Source of the DNA: Asterias rubens
Lineage: Eukaryota; Echinodermata; Asteroidea; Forcipulatida; Asteriidae
Direction: 5' to 3'
Assembly (NCBI RefSeq): GCF_902459465.1
Contig: NC_047066.1
Span: 7,815,047-7,879,046 of the forward strand
Length of the DNA stretch: 64,000 nucleotides
A model generated the notes under the pieces. It made no database searches. It had not been told where the DNA came from and saw only the letters and a list, made by a program, of their open reading frames with translations. Of this stretch, positions 60,296-64,000 are shown piece after piece (the first letter of the stretch is position 1; the number at the start of each line of letters is the position of its first letter). Position numbers and translations under genes: made by a program.

Positions 60296-61087
60296 AGAGA
60301 ACGTACTGGTGTTTTTTTTTGTAAATCAATGAGATACAGAATTAAAACTGCTTATAAACTTTTAAGATTATGCAAAATAAGGGTACCGTGTGACTATTTA
60401 CCACGTTGTCATTATATATAAAAACATCACTTCACTTACAATACATTTTGGTGCATACGGTACATTAGGCCTTTATCGCCGTGTGCTTGGCAGAGAACGT
60501 ACCGTGTTTTTTTTTTTTTTTTTTTTTATTATTAATTATAGACACATAATTAAAACTGCTTAAAGACAATGGACACTATTGGTAATTGTCAAAGACTAGT
60601 CTTCACAGTTGGTGTATCTCAACATATGCATAAAGTAACAAACCTGTGAAAATTTGAGCTCAATCGGTCGTTGAAGTTGCGAGATATTAATGACAGAAAA
60701 AACACCCTTGTCGCACGGAGTTGTGTGCTTTCAGATGCTTGATTTCGAGACCTCAAATTCTAAATCTGAGGCCTCGAAATCAAATTCGTGGAAAATTATT
60801 ACTTTCTCGAAAACTACGTCACTTCAGAGGGAGCCGTTTCTCACAATGTTTTATACTATCAACCTCTCCCCATTACTCGTAACCAAGTAAGGTTTTTATG
60901 ATGATAATTATTTTGAGTAATTACCAATAGTGTCCACACTGCCTTTAAATATAAACTTTTAAAATGATGCAAAAAACAGGAATCGTGTAACTATCTACCA
61001 CATTGTCGTTATAATATAAGAACATCACTTAATTTACAATATATTTTGTTGCTATGTACATTAGGCCTAAATCGCCGTGCGCTCGTC
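60296..61087. repeat. Tandem duplication of a ~200-bp unit, second unit holding a family A MITE
   Basis: Both units start AGAGAACGTAC and share ATAATTAAAACTGCTTA-like, CTACCACATTGTCGTTATAA-like and TACATTAGGCCT segments. The second unit is split by the MITE at 60560-60948. Confidence 0.8.
60560..60948. mobile_element. Family A TTAA MITE, inserted in a duplicated unit
   Basis: TTAA-AGACAATGGACACTATTGG at left, TGTCCACACTGCC-TTAA at right. The neighbouring unit at 60296 provides a near-empty site for comparison. Confidence 0.92.
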
Positions 61088-61435
61088 AGAGAACGTACCG
61101 TCCAAAGTGCGCTGCGCCCGACAGGTCGAGGTATCACCGGAGAAGGACCGAACGTGAGCTCTGCAGAAAGATGATAGAGCAATCACCACAATCTTTCCGA
61201 GAATATCGAACTTAAACTTCCACCCTGGTGGACAATTACATTATGCATGCCACAAAGGAATCGAACGAGTATTCTAGCCGCAAAAAATAAACATTTCTTA
61301 GCTTTTCCCAATGATATTTTGTTTACGACCTCCGGCCTGCTATGAAACGAATATACTGAGATTGCGCTATAAAGGACGGTCCTTACTACAGAGCAGAGTG
61401 TTGCGAAAACAATCTAGCTTAAAGCTGTGTGATCT

Positions 61436-61676
61436 GGGCCAATTTCATAGAGCTGCTTAGCACAAAAATTTGCTTAGTATTAAATTTCTTCCTTGATAAA
61501 AACAGGATTACCAACCAAATTTTCATTTGTTGCATATTGCTTGTTACAGGTATTCAGCTGTTGTTTGCTTATCCTGAAAATCACACGGAAATTTGGTTGG
61601 TAATCCTGTTTTTATCAAGGCAAAAAATGTGATGCTAAGCAAATGTTGGTGCTTAGCAGCTCTATGAAATTGGGCC
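61436..61676. mobile_element. Family E palindrome, best preserved copy
   Basis: GGGCCAATTTCATAGAGCTG at left and CAGCTCTATGAAATTGGGCC at right; the arms also share GATAAAAACAGGATTACCAA. Confidence 0.85.
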
Positions 61677-62075
61677 ATGATCTGCATTGTATTGCATGCG
61701 ATTCCTCTCACTGCATATGTACTATTATGTTTTTCTTTAAAACATGAAATCTATAAAAGCATACAAAGCCTCGTACTACAAACTACAAATCCTCGTACAT
61801 GCATTCAGCATAATACGCTGAAAGTATGTGAATCTCTGCCAACAAGTTTCAAAAATCTGAAAAATTTCTGATAAATTAATCCCGTGTAGTCTTTGAGTTG
61901 TTTACAATACATCCAAATATTAAAGAGCGCGTGTGCCAACCTCTAGCTCGTGACCTATAAGGCGTCATGACGTCACCTTCACAATAGTCGCAGCTATGCA
62001 ATTTCGGGAAGTGAAATGTTCCGCATGTGTTACACAGTACAGTGCGCATTTTAGGCGATGCCGCATTTATAACCG

Positions 62076-62207
62076 TGTCCGAATAAGTGGCTACAGCTAC
62101 GGCTATGGCTAGATGTCTGCGTCATCATGTGTTGAAGTATAGGACGTCCTTAAAAACTCCCTTAACAATAGTCGCAGCCGTAGCTGAGTATAGCCGCCAA
62201 TTCGGAC
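62076..62207. mobile_element. Family G-type palindrome
   Basis: TGTCCGAATAAGTGGCTACA at left, CGCCAATTCGGACA at right, with GCTACGGCTATGGCTAG inside. Confidence 0.7.
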
Positions 62208-62255
62208 AAAGGACTATCCCCGGCGGTATTTTTGTGTGTGAAGGGTTCCCTTTGT

Positions 62256-62261
62256 TTTATT
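62256..62261 (-). promoter_or_regulatory. Candidate polyadenylation signal for the fibrinogen-domain gene
   Basis: AATAAA on the minus strand about 120 bases after the TAG stop at 62382. Confidence 0.45.
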
Positions 62262-62381
62262 TAAGAACAAAGGCTCCCATTTGAAAAGCACTACGACAGC
62301 GGCGATGTTGGTGTACGGGAAACCAATTATTTATCTCCCCGGCGATTGAGGCATACCATTATAGCGCGTGTGACGTCATAG

Positions 62382-63236
62382 CTAGGAGACGCGCCGCATT
62401 TTCAAATCAGTTTCTACAAATATGAAACCTGCGTATTTACTCCACGTTATACCACGTACAAAGGCTAGACTCCCCGTCAGCCCCTGGCCGTACTCTCCGT
62501 TTAGATTACTGTACAGAATCGAATCAACAGACTCTGTGCCGCAGGTGTCGAACCACCAGCCCCCCTTCAGCGAGTCAGCGCAGTTCAGCCCAGTGTCCTG
62601 GTCGTTGTCACTGTCGTAGGTCGTGAAGGGGTGTCCGTTGCCCGCTTGCGGCGGTGAAAGAGAATCTTCTGTGGTGGATGAAATAAAATTAGAATAATTT
62701 ATTAATTATAAATAAGCAATATTGTGAACAACCAAGTCGACCCGTTTAAACAATTATTAATCAATCAGCACAGATGGAATTGTGTGTTAAATTGCGTTAA
62801 ACACCGTTACAGGGTCGAGACCAGAGCAACGAACTCAAACTCTGGTGTTTCTGTTTTGCAGAGTGTGGGTTCGAATCCCGGCCATTACACTCTTGTTTCC
62901 TTGAGCAAGACACGAAATTATAATTGCTTCTCTCCACCCAGGGGTAAATTGGTACCTGAGAGGGCAGAGTTTTTTCTTGCGATTGATTTATCCCAGTGCG
63001 CTACATTATTTGGCACACAGGCTGTATACTCCCCACGGAGCTGAGATGGTTTTTTTTAAATGAATTAAAATAAAGTCCAGTGACCAGGGGTACTGAGAAG
63101 CGCTTTGAGACTCCCTTCGGGTGTATAAAGCGCTATATTATTATTAGTTTCAGACCGAACAAAGAAACTTATACAGAAATTTCCATGGCCCATCATTGTG
63201 GAGATTTATATTATAACAAAACCCCAAAACATGATG

Positions 63237-63271
<35 letters not shown>

Positions 63272-63585
63272 GCTGCGTTGTATCAATGGCTATAGGAAAG
63301 CTCATGCTTACGGATATATGCTGCTCCGCTATATACCAAACTCAGACTGTACAGTTCTCCAGTTATACGGAATTGGTCATACAGAGCAAATCGATCTGTT
63401 GCTCTTGTCGCTTCATTTCGAACAATGTTCACCCTCATCTGCCATTCCTGGTCTACTGGTTCAGTGAGACGACGGAGGATCTCGTTCCCCAGCCAGAACG
63501 ACCCTTCCTTGTCACCGAAACCATCCCTATACTCGGCCCAGCTGCGGATGAAACTCACCGTTCCGTCCACGCGTCTCTGGAAAAC
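62382..63585 (-). CDS. Fibrinogen C-terminal domain protein, last two exons (5' part outside window)
   Basis: Exon 63585-63312 (phase 0 in, 1 out) and exon 62668-62382 ending in TAG encode 186 residues of a fibrinogen-related domain (FReD). The first exon shows VFQRRVDGTVSFIRSWAEY, then FGDKEGSFWLGNE, the classic start of the domain. The second shows the calcium-site stretch YDSDNDQD, then NCADSLKGGWWFDTC with the last disulfide pair, then SNLNGEYG. The domain is nearly whole except for its first strands. In animals such proteins (ficolin-, tenascin- and angiopoietin-like) are secreted lectins or matrix factors; which type this is cannot be told without the upstream exons, which lie beyond 64000. 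The donor GTAAGC after 63312 was chosen because it yields the expected Y-S-G-A-A-x-x-Q-D-S-L junction. The intron holds a SINE and a CAG-type repeat. Confidence 0.92.
62815..63150 (+). mobile_element. tRNA-Leu-derived SINE (intron of fibrinogen-domain gene)
   Basis: GTGGGTTCGAATCCCGGCC (B box), CCTTGAGCAAGACACG, CTCTCCACCCAGGGGTAAAT, then AGCGCTATATTATTATT. The A-box end is lost. Confidence 0.8.
63238..63270. repeat. Trinucleotide repeat, about 11 TGC units
   Basis: On the sense strand of the fibrinogen-domain gene this is a (GCA)n run starting about 40 bases inside the intron from the donor at 63311. Confidence 0.95.
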
Positions 63586-63636
63586 CTGCACACAAAAGTT
63601 ACACAGTGGGGAATTACAAAAAGTAGAGTACCGAGA

Positions 63637-63799
63637 TTTCACAAAGAGTGACAACCAGTCTTATCTCGAGTTTGGACGAATTGCTCGTCCAGTTAGGACG
63701 AGTAATACTTGTCCTAACTTAGGACCAGCCTTGAGTTTTCAATATCTCCTTGGACTAGTCCTTTTAAGAGTGAAAACTCTTAAAAAATCGACCCCAGGT
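63637..63799. mobile_element. Family D palindrome
   Basis: TTTCACAAAGAGTGACAACC at left, AAAATCGACCCCAGG at right, with CCAGTTAGGACGAGTAATAC inside. Lies just upstream of the FReD exon (in its 5' intron). Confidence 0.8.
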
Positions 63800-64000
63800 T
63801 GCCAGCTTTGGGGTTCAAAAAACCCCAGATAATTTCTCTTTCTGAAAAAGGTAATGGGAGGTTGGAAACAAAAATTCTTGTACATGTGCAGTAGGTGGGC
63901 ATCAACGAAGATAGCTCCATGGATTTTATTAGAATCCAGCTAAGGTTAATAAGCTGCTGAGACGTAGTCTATGTTCAAGACGTAATACTCGGGATATTGG
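63800..64000. other. No feature seen
   Basis: Probably intron of the fibrinogen-domain gene, whose earlier exons are outside the window. Confidence 0.4.

Larger units (their letters stand above)
55928..62381. other. Between the broken MIF-like copy and the fibrinogen-domain gene
   Basis: Three family A copies (55941, 56272, 60560), a SINE (58070), a TIR element (58926), a degenerate family D copy (60068-60225), a family E palindrome (61436) and a family G copy (62076). From 56641 to 58069 I see no element or exon beyond a short palindrome near 57265-57292. Confidence 0.5.

Noticed and set aside
62087-62284. 65-codon frame starting MATATAMARCLRHH
   Set aside because: It is the translation of a family G palindrome.
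1-64000. CRISPR array, phage, operon or bacterial contamination
   Set aside because: The window has spliced animal genes throughout; no regularly spaced direct repeats with unique spacers and no long uninterrupted bacterial-type genes.

Overview
This is an animal nuclear genome window. It is AT-rich, with short coding exons separated by GT-AG introns and a very high load of short palindromic (MITE-like) and tRNA-derived SINE repeats. The protein set and repeat style suggest a marine invertebrate deuterostome, most likely an echinoderm and possibly a sea star. That placement is inferred from memory of similar repeats and was not tested.

Genes in order: (1) a histamine N-methyltransferase-like SAM enzyme, + strand, four exons, 688-4995; (2) a CCDC74 homologue, - strand, eight exons, 18652-11210; (3) phosphorylase b kinase gamma catalytic subunit (PHKG), + strand, ten exons, 24529-32066; (4) an SRR1-domain protein (SRRD), - strand, seven exons, 42564-36970; (5) a macrophage migration inhibitory factor (MIF)-like protein, + strand, three exons, 45464-49336; (6) a second, broken MIF-like copy, + strand, 54359-55927; (7) the last two exons of a fibrinogen C-terminal domain protein, - strand, 63585-62382, continuing beyond the right edge. 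I built the exon models by hand. Splice phases close in every intact gene, giving 436, 350, 413, 405 and 117 residues for genes 1 to 5. There is no operon logic. CCDC74/PHKG and SRRD/MIF are head-to-head neighbours; the other intact gene pairs are tail-to-tail.

Between and inside the genes lie several repeat families. Three palindromic families are flanked by TTAA (piggyBac/Kolobok-like target choice); family A alone has about 14 full or partial copies. A small Mutator-like family has roughly 9-bp target duplications, and one copy is itself interrupted by a second 735-bp element with 43-bp inverted ends and its own perfect 9-bp duplication. Other items are a 1.55-kb element with 45-bp perfect inverted ends, a family of palindromes built on TCCTAACTTAGGA-like units, two tRNA-derived SINE families, five near-identical 136-bp tandem units in the MIF first intron, and a perfect spacer-free 66-bp palindrome in the first HNMT-like intron.

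I found no gene cluster, phage, CRISPR or defence system, and nothing that is clearly a wholly new system. The observations most worth checking are the nested Mutator-like elements, the altered active-site residues in the HNMT-like and MIF-like proteins, and the disrupted MIF copy.
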